The notes under the pieces were generated by a model. That model made no database searches and was not told where the DNA came from. It saw only the letters and a list, made by a program, of their open reading frames with translations. Below are positions 23,969 to 32,999 of a stretch of 64,000 nucleotides of DNA, piece after piece. Location of the stretch: positions 310,001-374,000 of the forward strand of contig NZ_JADWYM010000001.1 of NCBI RefSeq assembly GCF_022414535.1, given 5' to 3'. Numbering within the stretch: position 1 is the first letter of the stretch; every line of letters begins with the position of its first letter. The stretch is from Streptomyces sp. MUM 2J (lineage in GTDB: Bacteria; Actinomycetota; Actinomycetes; Streptomycetales; Streptomycetaceae). Position numbers and translations under genes: made by a program.

Positions 23969-24988
23969 TCAGTGACCGAGCTCCCCGGCGATCTCGCCCA
24001 GCGCCAGCGGCCGGTCGGGCTGCTCCAGCGGCGGCTGCTCGGGGAGGACGTCCCAGGGGACCTGAGCCTTGCGCAGGTCGGTCCGGACGCGCGCGGCGAG
24101 CCTTCTGGTCTCGCGGCGGTTCAGGACGGCGCCGACACCGGCTCCGATCATGAACGGCATCAGGTTCGGCAGATCGCGTACCAGCCGCTTCATGATCTGC
24201 TGGCGCAGCTCGCGCTTCATGCGGCCCCCGAGGGCCGCGTCGATCGTCGACGGCCTGAGCACGTCGATACCGCGTTCCCCGGACCACGAGCGCAGGTACA
24301 GGGTGCTGCGTTCCCTCAGTCCGCCGGGCGGCCGCAGGCCGTAGACCTCGTGGAGTTCGGCGATGAGTTTCAGCTCGATCGCCGCGACGCCGGTGATCTC
24401 CGTGGCCAGTTCGGCCGGCATGGCCGGCGGCACGGGAAGCATGGCGGCGGCGCCGATGCCCGCGCCCACGGTGGACGTCGCGCGCGAGGCACCCGCCACG
24501 AGTCTGTCCGCGAGCTGTTCGGGCCCGAGGCCGGGGAACTGCCGGCGGAGGGTCGCCAGGTCCCGTACGGGCACGCGCGGGGCGATGTCGATGACGCGGT
24601 CGACGAGGTAGGACAGGCCCGCCCGGGCCTGGCTGCCGCTCCTGCGGGCGCCTTCCCGGCCCAGTTCACCGGCTCTGCGCCGGATCGCCGCCGCTCTCGT
24701 GCGTGCTGCGGGCACCGTCGCCCGGGCCGGGGGCGCGCTCCGCTCGGGGGCTCCTCCCTCGGGCTGGGTCGGCGCCGGGAGGTGCTCCCGGCCGCCGGGC
24801 GATTCGAGCGAGGCCGCCCGCGTCCTGCCGGGTGCCGGATCCGTCGTATCGGATGCCGGTCCCGCCGCATCGGACGTACCGGGTGAGCCTCGCTCGTCGT
24901 CACGCACGCCGTGGGGACCGTCGGACGGTCCCGAGTCCGCTCCCCACCGGGGGAAGCGTCGCTTCCGGGAAGGGGTCGAGCCAGTCAC
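23969..24988 (-). CDS. uncharacterised protein with disordered N-terminus
   Basis: A 339-residue protein: about 90 residues of basic and proline/serine/glycine-rich disordered sequence, then a helical domain with a glycine-rich hydrophobic stretch (GAGIGAAAMLPVPPAMPAELAT), a conserved-looking AAIELKLIAELHEVYGLRPP and a second hydrophobic patch (LPNLMPFMIGAGVGAVLN). The distribution recalls EcsC-like membrane-associated proteins, but the match is not certain. GTG at 24988 lies 13 bases after the DUF4193 stop with GAGGCCGG in front, so both genes are probably on one transcript. Function unknown. Confidence 0.65.
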   Translation of the reverse strand: MTGSTPSRKRRFPRWGADSGPSDGPHGVRDDERGSPGTSDAAGPASDTTDPAPGRTRAASLESPGGREHLPAPTQPEGGAPERSAPPARATVPAARTRAAAIRRRAGELGREGARRSGSQARAGLSYLVDRVIDIAPRVPVRDLATLRRQFPGLGPEQLADRLVAGASRATSTVGAGIGAAAMLPVPPAMPAELATEITGVAAIELKLIAELHEVYGLRPPGGLRERSTLYLRSWSGERGIDVLRPSTIDAALGGRMKRELRQQIMKRLVRDLPNLMPFMIGAGVGAVLNRRETRRLAARVRTDLRKAQVPWDVLPEQPPLEQPDRPLALGEIAGELGH

Positions 24989-25001
24989 GGCCGACCCGGC
25001 C

Positions 25002-25298
25002 TCAGTCGCAGTCGCGGCAGATCGGCTGGCCGTTCCTCTCCCGCGCCAGCTGGCTGCGGTGGTGCACCAGGAAGCAGCTCATGCACGTGAACTCGTCCTG
25101 CTGCTTCGGCAGCACACGGACGGCCAGCTCCTCGTTGGACAGGTCGGCGCCGGGAAGCTCCAGGCCCTCGGCGGCCTCGAACTCGTCGACGTCGACCGAG
25201 GACGCCGACTTGTCGTTCCGGCGAGCCTTCAGTTCTTCCAGGCTGTCCGAGTCGACGTCGTCGTCGGTCTTGCGTGGGGTGTCGTAATCGGTTGCCAT
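25002..25298 (-). CDS. DUF4193 family zinc-ribbon-like protein
   Basis: A 98-residue acidic protein. The C-terminus holds two CxxC pairs, CMSC and CRDC, separated by FLVHHRSQLARERNGQPI, a likely zinc ribbon. The N-terminal half (DSDSLEELKARRNDKSASSV) is the rest of the DUF4193 signature. The ATG at 25298 has a strong GGGGGAG site. Actinobacteria keep it near dut and suhB. It may bind nucleic acid or polymerase, but this is not established. Confidence 0.85.
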   Translation of the reverse strand: MATDYDTPRKTDDDVDSDSLEELKARRNDKSASSVDVDEFEAAEGLELPGADLSNEELAVRVLPKQQDEFTCMSCFLVHHRSQLARERNGQPICRDCD

Positions 25299-25691
25299 GT
25301 CGCTCTCCCCCTCTGGGTGTCTGCGGTGTCTCCAGCGCACGTAACGCGTGAGAGGCCGGACTTGTGCCCGACCCGAGGCGGAGATTTTGCCTCACATCAA
25401 GGTCTGTTACTCAATCGACACCCAACCGGACTCCTCAAGAGTGATCGGCTTGGATGGCGAACGGGACCGTACACGGTCCGGACGCCGCACTTCAAAGGCG
25501 TCTCACCGTGTACTTCCCGTGATCAAGACCCCCGAAAACCCGGACTTTTCCGACTTTTCATCCCCACTCGTGATCACGGAGAGTGGATGGCCGGAAAATT
25601 TTCCTTGTGATCGATGACACAGGGGGGTGCCGGGTCGGTGCCCCGGAAATTCCGCGCAAAGCGAACATCCCCGCGTGTCGGAGGCATGATC
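25299..25691. other. 393-base intergenic region between the DUF4193 and cutS genes
   Basis: This stretch carries the promoter of the DUF4193 gene and the 3' flank of cutS. It contains AT-rich patches (around 25380-25430 and 25510-25620). No ORF here has coding-like third-position composition, and no clear terminator hairpin or repeat was found. Confidence 0.5.
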
Positions 25692-26936
25692 TCAGAGAGG
25701 CAGGGTGACGCGCATCACGAGCCCGCCGCCCTCGCGCGGCGTGGCCGAGATGTGGCCGCCGTGCGCCCGCGCCACGGACCGCGCGATGGACAGCCCCAGC
25801 CCGACGCCCTTGTCGCTGCCGGTGCGCTCCGTGCGCAGCCGCCGGAACGGTTCGAAGAGGTTGTCGATCTCGTACGCCGGAACCACCGGCCCGGTGTTCG
25901 AGACGACCAGGACCGCCTGGCCGTGCTGGACCTGGGTGGTCACCTCGACCCAGCCGCCCTCGGGGACGTTGTACCGGACGGCGTTCTGCACCAGGTTCAG
26001 CGCGATCCGCTCCAGCAGGACGCCGTTGCCCTGGAGAACCGCGGGATCGCGCTTGCCCCGGAACTCGACGCCCTTCTCCTCCGCCTCGGCATGCACCTGG
26101 TCGATGGCCTGCCCGGCCACCTCGGCGAGATCGACCGGCTTGCGCTCGATGATCTGGTTGTCGCTGCGGGCGAGCAGCAGCAGCCCCTCCACGAGCTGCT
26201 CGCTGCGCTCGTTGGTGGCCAGCAGCGTCTTGCCGAGCTGCTGCAGCTCCACCGGCGCGTTCGGATCGGACAGGTGGACCTCCAGCAGCGTGCGGTTGAT
26301 CGCCAGCGGCGTCCGCAGCTCGTGCGAGGCGTTGCCGACGAAGCGCTGCTGGGCGGTGAAGGCCCGCTGCAGGCGCTCCAGCATGTCGTCGAAGGTGTCG
26401 GCCAGCTCCTTCAGCTCGTCGTCCGGTCCGTCCAGCTCGATGCGGCGGGACAGGTCCGAGCCCGCCACCGCGCGTGCCGTGCGGGTGATCCGGCCGAGCG
26501 GGGACAGCACCCGGCCGGCCATGGCGTAACCGAAGGCGAAGGCGATCACGGCGAGCCCGAGGAGCGCCAGCAGGGACCGGCTGAGCAGGTCGTCCAGGGC
26601 GTGCTGGCGCTGCGCGGCCTGGCAGTGCTCCAGCACGTTGTTGAGCTCGCTGTTGGGTGCCGTGTTCAGTGCGGGGCACGTCGTACTGGTGATGTCGAAG
26701 GTGCCGGTCACCCGGAGGGACTGGCCGACGCCCTCGTGGAGGGCCTGCGCGGCGAGCAGGTAGATGATCGACAACAGCAGGATGCCGGCGATCAGGAACA
26801 TGCCGCCGTAGAGCAGCGTGAGCCGTATGCGGATGGTGGGGCGCAACCAGGGGAAGGGCAGTTCCGGTTTCCTCGGGTCCCAGGTGGGCTTGGGGGGTGC
26901 CGTGGGCGGGGGCGGTGCGGGTGTCGCGGCCATCAC
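25692..26936 (-). CDS. cutS: sensor histidine kinase CutS
   Basis: A 414-residue membrane kinase that strongly resembles CutS of S. lividans/coelicolor. A proline-rich cytosolic start, TM1 (LTLLYGGMFLIAGILLLSIIY), an extracellular loop of about 65 residues with two cysteines (TTCPALN and LEHCQAA), TM2 (LLALLGLAVIAFAFGYAMAG), HAMP, the H-box FVGNASHELRTPLAI, the N-box NLVQNAVRYN and the G boxes GVGLGLSIARSVARAHGG. CutRS is known for repressing antibiotic production in S. lividans; the loop cysteines suggest redox or protein-folding sensing. GTG 26936 or ATG 26933 is the start, three bases after the cutR stop, so the two are cotranscribed. Confidence 0.9.
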   Translation of the reverse strand: MMAATPAPPPPTAPPKPTWDPRKPELPFPWLRPTIRIRLTLLYGGMFLIAGILLLSIIYLLAAQALHEGVGQSLRVTGTFDITSTTCPALNTAPNSELNNVLEHCQAAQRQHALDDLLSRSLLALLGLAVIAFAFGYAMAGRVLSPLGRITRTARAVAGSDLSRRIELDGPDDELKELADTFDDMLERLQRAFTAQQRFVGNASHELRTPLAINRTLLEVHLSDPNAPVELQQLGKTLLATNERSEQLVEGLLLLARSDNQIIERKPVDLAEVAGQAIDQVHAEAEEKGVEFRGKRDPAVLQGNGVLLERIALNLVQNAVRYNVPEGGWVEVTTQVQHGQAVLVVSNTGPVVPAYEIDNLFEPFRRLRTERTGSDKGVGLGLSIARSVARAHGGHISATPREGGGLVMRVTLPL

Positions 26937-26939
26937 GCG

Positions 26940-27593
26940 TCAGATCCGGTAGCCGGAGCCGGGAACGGTCACGATGACGGGCGGCTCCCCCAGCTTGCGG
27001 CGCAGGGTCATCACCGTCACCCGCACCACGTTGGTGAACGGGTCCGTGTTCTCGTCCCAGGCCTTCTCCAGCAGCTGCTCGGCGGAGACCACGGCGCCCT
27101 CGCTGCGCATCAGCACCTCCAGGACGGCGAACTCCTTGGGCGCGAGCTGCACCTCCTTGCCGTCGCGGAAGACCTCGCGGCGGTTGGGGTCGAGTTTGAT
27201 CCCCGCGCGCTCCAGGACCGGCGGCAGCGGCACGCTGGTGCGCCGTCCCAGGGCACGCACGCGTGCGATGAGCTCGCTGAACGCGAAGGGCTTGGGGAGG
27301 TAGTCGTCGGCGCCGATCTCCAGGCCCTCTACACGGTCGCTGACGTCGCCGGACGCCGTCAGCATCAGCACGCGCGTGGGCATGCCGAGTTCGACGATCT
27401 TGCGGCAGACGTCGTCGCCGTGCACCAGCGGGAGGTCGCGGTCGAGGACGACCACGTCGTAGTCGTTGACGCCGATGCGCTCCAGAGCAGCCGCACCGTC
27501 GTACACGACGTCGACCGCCATGGCCTCCCGGCGCAGTCCGGTGGCCACCGCATCGGCGAGCAGTTGCTCGTCCTCGACGACGAGTACGCGCAC
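26940..27593 (-). CDS. cutR: OmpR-family response regulator CutR
   Basis: A 217-residue OmpR/PhoB-type regulator. The receiver domain has the acidic pocket VVEDEQ, the phosphorylated aspartate in VVVLDRDLPLVHGDD, and the lysine in YLPKPFAFSEL. The winged-helix DNA-binding domain (REVFRDGKEVQLAPKEFAVL ... RVTVMTLRRKLGEPPVIVTV) is complete. The sequence resembles CutR of S. lividans very closely. GTG at 27593 is supported by GAGGAAGGA in front. It is the first gene of cutRS; the likely promoter lies in 27594-27720. Confidence 0.93.
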   Translation of the reverse strand: MRVLVVEDEQLLADAVATGLRREAMAVDVVYDGAAALERIGVNDYDVVVLDRDLPLVHGDDVCRKIVELGMPTRVLMLTASGDVSDRVEGLEIGADDYLPKPFAFSELIARVRALGRRTSVPLPPVLERAGIKLDPNRREVFRDGKEVQLAPKEFAVLEVLMRSEGAVVSAEQLLEKAWDENTDPFTNVVRVTVMTLRRKLGEPPVIVTVPGSGYRI

Positions 27594-28044
27594 GTCGCTA
27601 GTCCTTCCTCAAAGCCGCCGAGCGCGCCGCGTGGGCGCGCACTGGCGGAATTCGTACCGGGGGTCTACGCCTCCATCCTGCCGCGTTCGCCCGTAAACCG
27701 GTTGTAAGACGGTCGCGCCCGGCCGTCCCGGAACCCACCCGTGGGGTTCCGGCCACCGCCGTCGGCACACGCGGGCGGCTGCGGGCGCGGGAAGATTTCT
27801 CGACCCGCCCAGGTTTCCCCGTGCGTCCGCTGGGGGAGGACGGCTTTACACCCCGCGATCACGCTCTGCTTGTGCCGCAGCACCATGCGGTACGCCGCGA
27901 TCCGCTTCCGCAGAGTGGGCGTGGGTGTCCGGCACCGTCGCCGCCCGGCCGGGCAGCGCTGGGCACCTACGGAGACGTGATCGCCCCTTCCCAATGGCAC
28001 ACCCCCGTGCCACCGACCCACGACCCAGGACGAGGGGGCGCAGC
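27594..28044. promoter_or_regulatory. divergent promoter region of cutR and the DUF6158-like gene
   Basis: This 451-base region holds no gene. At 27693-27708 GTAAACCGGTTGTAAG carries two GTAA half-sites 11 bases apart, the helical-turn spacing typical of tandem OmpR-family sites, so it may bind CutR itself. A hairpin (CCGGAACCCAC at about 27729, with GGGTTCCGG) lies next to it and might end or attenuate a transcript. Neither is proven. Confidence 0.4.
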
Positions 28045-28218
28045 ATGGACGCATTCACGGCAGGACTTCTGCAGCGCATAAGGGCTACCGAGTCCGACCT
28101 GACGCGGGCGCGTGACGAGGGCGACGACTTCCTTGTCGAGGTGGAGCAGTCGGAACTGGACGACCTGCACCGCCTCGCCGCCGAACACGGAGTGGAGGTC
28201 GGCACCTACAGCGTCTGA
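28045..28218 (+). CDS. DUF6158-like small acidic protein
   Basis: A 57-residue protein, MDAFTAGLLQRIRATESDLT followed by an acidic, largely helical remainder ending HGVEVGTYSV. It has no membrane segment or cysteine. The ATG at 28045 has AGGACGAGGGGG in front, and a strong hairpin follows 16 bases after the stop. Short proteins of this kind are widespread in Streptomyces without known function; I assign DUF6158 from general resemblance only. Confidence 0.7.
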   Translation: MDAFTAGLLQRIRATESDLTRARDEGDDFLVEVEQSELDDLHRLAAEHGVEVGTYSV

Positions 28219-28234
28219 TCGACCCGCAGCACGA

Positions 28235-28273
28235 CAGCAGACCCCCGGCGAATCCAGCGCCGGGGGTCTGCTG
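28235..28273. terminator. bidirectional terminator between convergent genes
   Basis: A perfect 16-bp stem (CAGCAGACCCCCGGCG at 28235-28250, CGCCGGGGGTCTGCTG at 28258-28273) with a seven-base loop lies between the convergent DUF6158-like and inositol monophosphatase genes and can serve both. Confidence 0.85.
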
Positions 28274-28319
28274 CGTCCTCGGGCCCGTCGGCGTCCACCG
28301 GTCGGCCCGCCGGGGTCCG

Positions 28320-29135
28320 TCAGTCGTGCCAGGCGCCGAAGTCCTCGAGCAGCCGCTGGAGCGGTTCGAAGACGGCCGGGGTGGCCGCGACCGTCAGCTC
28401 GCCTCCGGGGCGCTCCGCGGGGCGTCCGCCCGTCAGCGCGCCCGCTTCCCGGGCGATCAGGTCACCGGCCGCCAGGTCCCAGGGGTGCAGACCCCGTTCG
28501 TAGTAGCCGTCGAGGCGACCCGCGGCCACGTCGCACAGGTCGATCGCCGCGGAGCCGCTGCGCCGGATGTCCCGCACGAGCGGGATGAGCCGCCGGGCCA
28601 CCCCGGCCTGGTGGTCCCGGACGTCGGCGACGTAGTTGAAGCCGGTCGAGACCAGTGCCTGGTCGAGCGGTGCCGCGGGGCGGCAGACCAGCCGGCGCTC
28701 GCCGTCCCGGGCATCGGTGGCCCAGGCGCCGCCGCCGCGGACCGCGTGGTAGGTCTCGCCCCGCATCGGGGCGGCGACGACCCCGACGACGGTTTCGCCG
28801 TCCTGTTCGGCCGCGATCGAGACGGCCCAGGTGGGCAGGCCGTAGAGATAGTTGACGGTGCCGTCGAGCGGGTCGATCACCCAGCGGACGCCGGTGCTGC
28901 CCGCGGTGGCGGCGCCCTCTTCGCCGAGCATGCCGTCGTCGGGGCGCCGTTCGGAGATCAGGCCCGTGATCAGCTTCTCCGCCGCGATGTCCATCTCGGT
29001 GACGACGTCGACGGGACTCGACTTGGTGTCGGCGACCGCGAGGTCCGCCGGGCGGCCGTCCCTCAGCAGTTCGCCCGCCCGGTGGGCGGCCTCCCGGGCG
29101 AGCCGCAGCAGGTCCGTGTACAGGGGGTCGGTCAC
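28320..29135 (-). CDS. inositol monophosphatase family protein
   Basis: A 271-residue Mg2+-dependent phosphatase of the IMPase/FBPase superfamily. The metal-binding motifs are ISERRPDDGMLGEEG (glutamate loop), WVIDPLDGTVNYLYGLPTWA (the DPxDGTxN motif) and GLHPWDLAAGDLIAREAGA near the C-terminus (the WDxAAG motif). Likely substrates are myo-inositol phosphates or related sugar phosphates. GTG at 29135 has GAGGAG in front and lies eight bases after the ferrochelatase stop, so the two form an operon. Mycobacteria also keep a suhB gene near dut. Confidence 0.9.
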   Translation of the reverse strand: MTDPLYTDLLRLAREAAHRAGELLRDGRPADLAVADTKSSPVDVVTEMDIAAEKLITGLISERRPDDGMLGEEGAATAGSTGVRWVIDPLDGTVNYLYGLPTWAVSIAAEQDGETVVGVVAAPMRGETYHAVRGGGAWATDARDGERRLVCRPAAPLDQALVSTGFNYVADVRDHQAGVARRLIPLVRDIRRSGSAAIDLCDVAAGRLDGYYERGLHPWDLAAGDLIAREAGALTGGRPAERPGGELTVAATPAVFEPLQRLLEDFGAWHD

Positions 29136-29143
29136 GGTTCTCC

Positions 29144-30271
29144 TCACGCGTAGGGGCTGTCGGCGCCGCAGGCGGCGGGGCGGGGGGCGCGGGCCGGGCA
29201 GCAGCCGACCGGGCAGACGTCGTGGCTGGGCCCCAGCGCGCCGAGGGCGCAGGGGACGACGTCCTGCCCGCGTTCGGCCGAGGCGCGCTCCAGGATCAGC
29301 TCGCGGATCGCGGCGGCGAAGCGCGGGTCGGCGCCCACGGTGGCCGAGCGTCGCACCGGCAGGCCCAGTTCCCCGGCCTTGGCGCCGGCCTCGGTGTCGA
29401 GGTCGTACAGGACCTCCATGTGGTCGGAGACGAAGCCGATGGGGGCCATCACGACGGCCGGGACGCCGGCTGCGTGCTGCTCCTGGAGGTGGTCGCAGAT
29501 GTCCGGCTCCAGCCACGGGATGTGCGGGGCACCGGAACGGGACTGGTAGACGAGCCGCCAGGGGTGGTCGACGCCGGTGCGCTCGCGGACGGCGCCGGCG
29601 ATCAGCCGGGCCACGTCGAGGTGCTGCTCGACGTAGGCGCCGCCGTCCCCGTGGTGCGCGGCCGGGCCGGAGTCGTCCGCGGCGGAGACCGGGATGGAGT
29701 GGGTGGTGAACGCGATGTGCGCGCCGGTGCGGACGTCGTCGGGGAGGTCGGCGAGGGACCGGAGCACACCGTCGATCATCGGTTCGACGAAGCCCGGGTG
29801 GTTGAAGTAGTGCCGCAGCTTGTCGATCCGCGGCAGTACGAGGCCCTCCGCCTCCAGGGTCGCCAGCGCGCCGGCGAGGTTCTCACGGTACTGGCGGCAG
29901 CCCGAGTAGGAGGCGTAGGCGCTGGTGGCCAGCACCAGGATGCGGCGGCGGCCGTCCCGGACCATCTCCCGCAGCGTGTCGGTGAGGTACGGCTCCCAGT
30001 TGCGGTTGCCCCAGTAGACCGGCAGGTCCAGGCCGTGGTCGGCGAAGTCCTTGCGGAGGGCGTCCAGCAGGGCGCGGTTCTGGCCGTTGATCGGGCTGAC
30101 TCCGCCGAAGAGGAAGTAGTGCCGGCCGACTTCCTTCAGGCGTTCCTTGGGGATGCCGCGCCCCCGCGTCACGTTCTCCAGGAACGGGACCACGTCGTCA
30201 GGGCCCTCCGGGCCGCCGAAGGAGAGCAGGAGCAGGGCGTCGTAGGGAGTGGCATCGAGCGCGTCTGGCAT
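29144..30271 (-). CDS. cpfC: coproporphyrin ferrochelatase with [2Fe-2S] cysteine set
   Basis: A 375-residue ferrochelatase (HemH/CpfC). It inserts Fe2+ into coproporphyrin III in the actinobacterial/firmicute haem route. Family motifs are [18 protein letters not shown], the metal-ligand histidine in [30 protein letters not shown] and the catalytic glutamate in [11 protein letters not shown]. Cluster cysteines typical of actinobacterial enzymes are present: Cys125 (YSGCRQY) and a C-terminal group Cys341, 353, 357, 358 and 368. The ATG at 30271 starts at the conserved N-terminus; the open frame upstream overlaps the MFS gene and is a shadow. Confidence 0.92.
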   Translation of the reverse strand: MPDALDATPYDALLLLSFGGPEGPDDVVPFLENVTRGRGIPKERLKEVGRHYFLFGGVSPINGQNRALLDALRKDFADHGLDLPVYWGNRNWEPYLTDTLREMVRDGRRRILVLATSAYASYSGCRQYRENLAGALATLEAEGLVLPRIDKLRHYFNHPGFVEPMIDGVLRSLADLPDDVRTGAHIAFTTHSIPVSAADDSGPAAHHGDGGAYVEQHLDVARLIAGAVRERTGVDHPWRLVYQSRSGAPHIPWLEPDICDHLQEQHAAGVPAVVMAPIGFVSDHMEVLYDLDTEAGAKAGELGLPVRRSATVGADPRFAAAIRELILERASAERGQDVVPCALGALGPSHDVCPVGCCPARAPRPAACGADSPYA

Positions 30272-30481
30272 GACTCGATCCTGCCACCCGGCACCGACGG
30301 CCGGGAAACGGCGGGGCGGCGGGAGGGGGCGGACCGGGTGCGTCGCCGGGCAGCACACCGGTACGACCGGGCGCCGGCGGAAAAACGCGGGTGCGCGCGG
30401 GCCACCCGACCGTAAGCTGTATCGGCCTCGTTCGCACCTTACGCGACGGCCCGCCACCGTACCGGACCCCCCGGAGATCCC

Positions 30482-31720
30482 GTGCCCAGCCCCTATCGCG
30501 CCCTGTTCGCCGCACCCGGCTCCAAGGGCTTCTCCGCCGCCGGGTTCCTCGGCCGTATGCCGCTGTCGATGACGGGCATCGGCGTGGTCACCATGATCTC
30601 CCAGCTCACCGGGCGCTACGGCCTCGCGGGAGCGCTGTCGGCGACCATCGCGCTGTCCGCCGCCGTGGTCGGGCCGCAGATCTCGCGGCTGGTGGACCGG
30701 CACGGGCAGCGCCGGGTGCTGCGCCCCGCGACGTCGGTGGCACTGGCCTCCGCGGCCGGGCTGCTGCTGACCGCGCACCGCGGCGGGCCGGACGGGCTGC
30801 TGTTCCTGTGCGCCGCCGGCATCGGAGCGGTGCCGAGCCTCGGGGCGATGGTCCGCGCCCGCTGGGCCGCCCTGTACCGGGGCACGCCGCGGCTGCACAC
30901 CGCGTACTCGTTCGAGTCCGTGGTCGACGAAGTCTGCTTCGTCCTCGGGCCGATCGTCTCCATCGGGCTGTCCACCGCGTGGTTCCCGGAGGCCGGGCCG
31001 CTGCTCGCGGCGTGTTTCCTGGCGGCCGGCGTGTTCCTGCTGACCGCGCAGCGGGCCACCGAGCCCGTGCCGCATCCACGCGCGCGTCACGGCACCGGGA
31101 CGGCGCTGCGCTCGGCGGGGCTCCAGGTGCTGGTGGCCGCCTTCGCCGCCACCGGTGCGGTCTTCGGGGCCGTCGACGTGGTCACCGTGGCCTTCGCCGA
31201 CGAGCGGGGCCACAAGGGTGCCGCGAGCGTGGTGCTGGCGCTGTACGCGGCCGGATCCTGCGCGGCGGGCCTCGTGTTCGGCCTGCTGCGCTTCACCGGG
31301 GCGCCCGCACGCCGCTGGCTGCTGGGCGTCTGCACCATGGCCGTGAGTATGATCCCCCTCCTACTGGTCGGAGACTTGCCGTTTCTGGCCGTGGCGCTCT
31401 TCGTCGCGGGCCTGTCCGTCGCACCCACGATGATCACGACGATGTCCCTCGTCGAAGAGCACGTACCACGCGCGCACCTGACCGAGGGGATGACCTGGGT
31501 GAGCACCGGGCTCGCGGTCGGCGTCGCGCTCGGCTCGTCCGTGGCCGGCTGGGTGATCGACACGGCCGGCGCGCGGGCCGGGTACGGGGTTCCGGTGACC
31601 TCCGGGGCCGTCGCGGTCGCGGTCGGTTTCCTCGGGTACCGCCGGCTGAGCAGGCCGGTTCCGTGTCGGGGAGGCACCCTTGAGCAGCACAGCGAGGCGG
31701 ATGAACGGCACGTGGCGTAA
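30482..31720 (+). CDS. MFS transporter
   Basis: A 412-residue major facilitator with twelve hydrophobic segments and the loop 2-3 motif [15 protein letters not shown]. The general pattern ([40 protein letters not shown]) fits the small-molecule exporters common in actinobacteria; the substrate is unknown. GTG at 30482 has CCGGAG eight bases in front. It is divergent from the ferrochelatase gene, and its end overlaps the start of the lactone oxidase gene by 41 bases, so the two form an operon. C-terminus is a short hydrophilic tail. Confidence 0.85.
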   Translation: MPSPYRALFAAPGSKGFSAAGFLGRMPLSMTGIGVVTMISQLTGRYGLAGALSATIALSAAVVGPQISRLVDRHGQRRVLRPATSVALASAAGLLLTAHRGGPDGLLFLCAAGIGAVPSLGAMVRARWAALYRGTPRLHTAYSFESVVDEVCFVLGPIVSIGLSTAWFPEAGPLLAACFLAAGVFLLTAQRATEPVPHPRARHGTGTALRSAGLQVLVAAFAATGAVFGAVDVVTVAFADERGHKGAASVVLALYAAGSCAAGLVFGLLRFTGAPARRWLLGVCTMAVSMIPLLLVGDLPFLAVALFVAGLSVAPTMITTMSLVEEHVPRAHLTEGMTWVSTGLAVGVALGSSVAGWVIDTAGARAGYGVPVTSGAVAVAVGFLGYRRLSRPVPCRGGTLEQHSEADERHVA

Positions 31721-32999
31721 CTGGGGCGGGAATGTCTCGGCCCGCCCGGCACGGGAGGTGGAACCGGCCTCCGTGGACGAGCTGGCCGCCGCCGTGCGGC
31801 AGGCGGCCGGGGAGGGGCTGAAGGTGAAGGCCGTCGGGACGGGCCACTCCTTCACCTCGATCGCGGCCACCGACGGAGTCCTGATCAGGCCGCACCTGTT
31901 GACGGGCATCCGCAACATCGACCGGGACGCCATGACCGTCACGGTGGAGGCCGGCACTCCGCTCAAGCGGCTCAACGCGGCGCTGGCCCGCGAGGGGCTG
32001 TCGCTGACCAACATGGGCGACATCATGGAGCAGACGGTCTCCGGCGCCGCCAGCACGGGGACGCACGGCACCGGACGCGAATCCGCCTCGATCGCCGCCC
32101 AGATCAGGGCCCTGGAGCTGGTCACCGCCGACGGCTCGGTGCTCACCTGTTCCGAGAAGGAGAACCCGGAGGTCTTCGCGGCCGCCCGCACAGGCCTCGG
32201 CGCACTCGGGATCGTCACCGCGATCACCTTCGCCGTGGAGCCGGTCTTCCTCCTCTCGGCCCGCGAGGAACCGATGTCCCTCGATCGGGTGCTCGCCGAC
32301 TTCGACCAGTTGTGGGCCGAGAACGAGCACTTCGAGTTCTACTGGTTCCCGCACACCGGGAGCACCAACACCAAGCGGAACAACCGCAGCACCGGTCCGG
32401 CCGAGCCCATGGGGCGGATGGCGGGCTGGTTCGAGGACGAGTTCCTCTCCAACGGCGTCTTCCAGGCGGCCAACTGGATCGGCCGGGCCGCGCCCGCCAC
32501 GATCCCGGCGATCGCCCGGATCTCCAGCAGGGCCCTGTCCGCGCGGGCCTACACCGACATCCCCTACAAGGTGTTCACCTCGCCGCGCCGGGTGCGGTTC
32601 GTGGAGATGGAGTACGCCGTACCCCGGGCGGCCGTCGTGGAGACGCTGCGCGAGCTGAAGGCGATGGTGGACCGCTCCGGACTGCGCGTCAGCTTCCCCG
32701 TCGAGGTGCGTACCGCCCCGGCCGACGACATCACGCTCTCCACGGCGTCGGGCCGGGACAGTGCCTACATCGCCGTCCACATGTTCCGGGGCACGCCCTA
32801 CCAGCGGTACTTCACCGCCGCCGAGCACATCTTCACCGCGCACGAGGGGCGGCCGCACTGGGGCAAGGTGCACACCCGGGACGCGGAGTACCTCTCCCGG
32901 GTCTATCCGCGCTTCGGGGAGTTCACGGCCCTGCGGGACCGGCTGGATCCGGAGCGGCTGTTCCAGAACGGCTATCTGCGCCGGGTGCTGGGGGCGTAG
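31680..32999 (+). CDS. FAD-linked sugar-1,4-lactone oxidase (ALO/GULO family)
   Basis: A 439-residue flavoprotein of the vanillyl-alcohol oxidase superfamily. VGTGHSFTSIA (about 54-64) holds the histidine expected to bind FAD covalently, STGTHGTGRESASIA is the pyrophosphate loop, and HWGKVHTRDAEYLSRVYPRF is the C-terminal ALO signature. Likely substrates are L-gulono- or D-arabinono-lactones or alditols; the exact one is not clear. TTG at 31680 is taken as start because GGGGAGG lies seven bases before it; ATG at 31701 is the alternative. It overlaps the MFS gene by 41 bases, which suggests that the transporter moves the enzyme's substrate or product. Confidence 0.85.
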   Translation: MSSTARRMNGTWRNWGGNVSARPAREVEPASVDELAAAVRQAAGEGLKVKAVGTGHSFTSIAATDGVLIRPHLLTGIRNIDRDAMTVTVEAGTPLKRLNAALAREGLSLTNMGDIMEQTVSGAASTGTHGTGRESASIAAQIRALELVTADGSVLTCSEKENPEVFAAARTGLGALGIVTAITFAVEPVFLLSAREEPMSLDRVLADFDQLWAENEHFEFYWFPHTGSTNTKRNNRSTGPAEPMGRMAGWFEDEFLSNGVFQAANWIGRAAPATIPAIARISSRALSARAYTDIPYKVFTSPRRVRFVEMEYAVPRAAVVETLRELKAMVDRSGLRVSFPVEVRTAPADDITLSTASGRDSAYIAVHMFRGTPYQRYFTAAEHIFTAHEGRPHWGKVHTRDAEYLSRVYPRFGEFTALRDRLDPERLFQNGYLRRVLGA

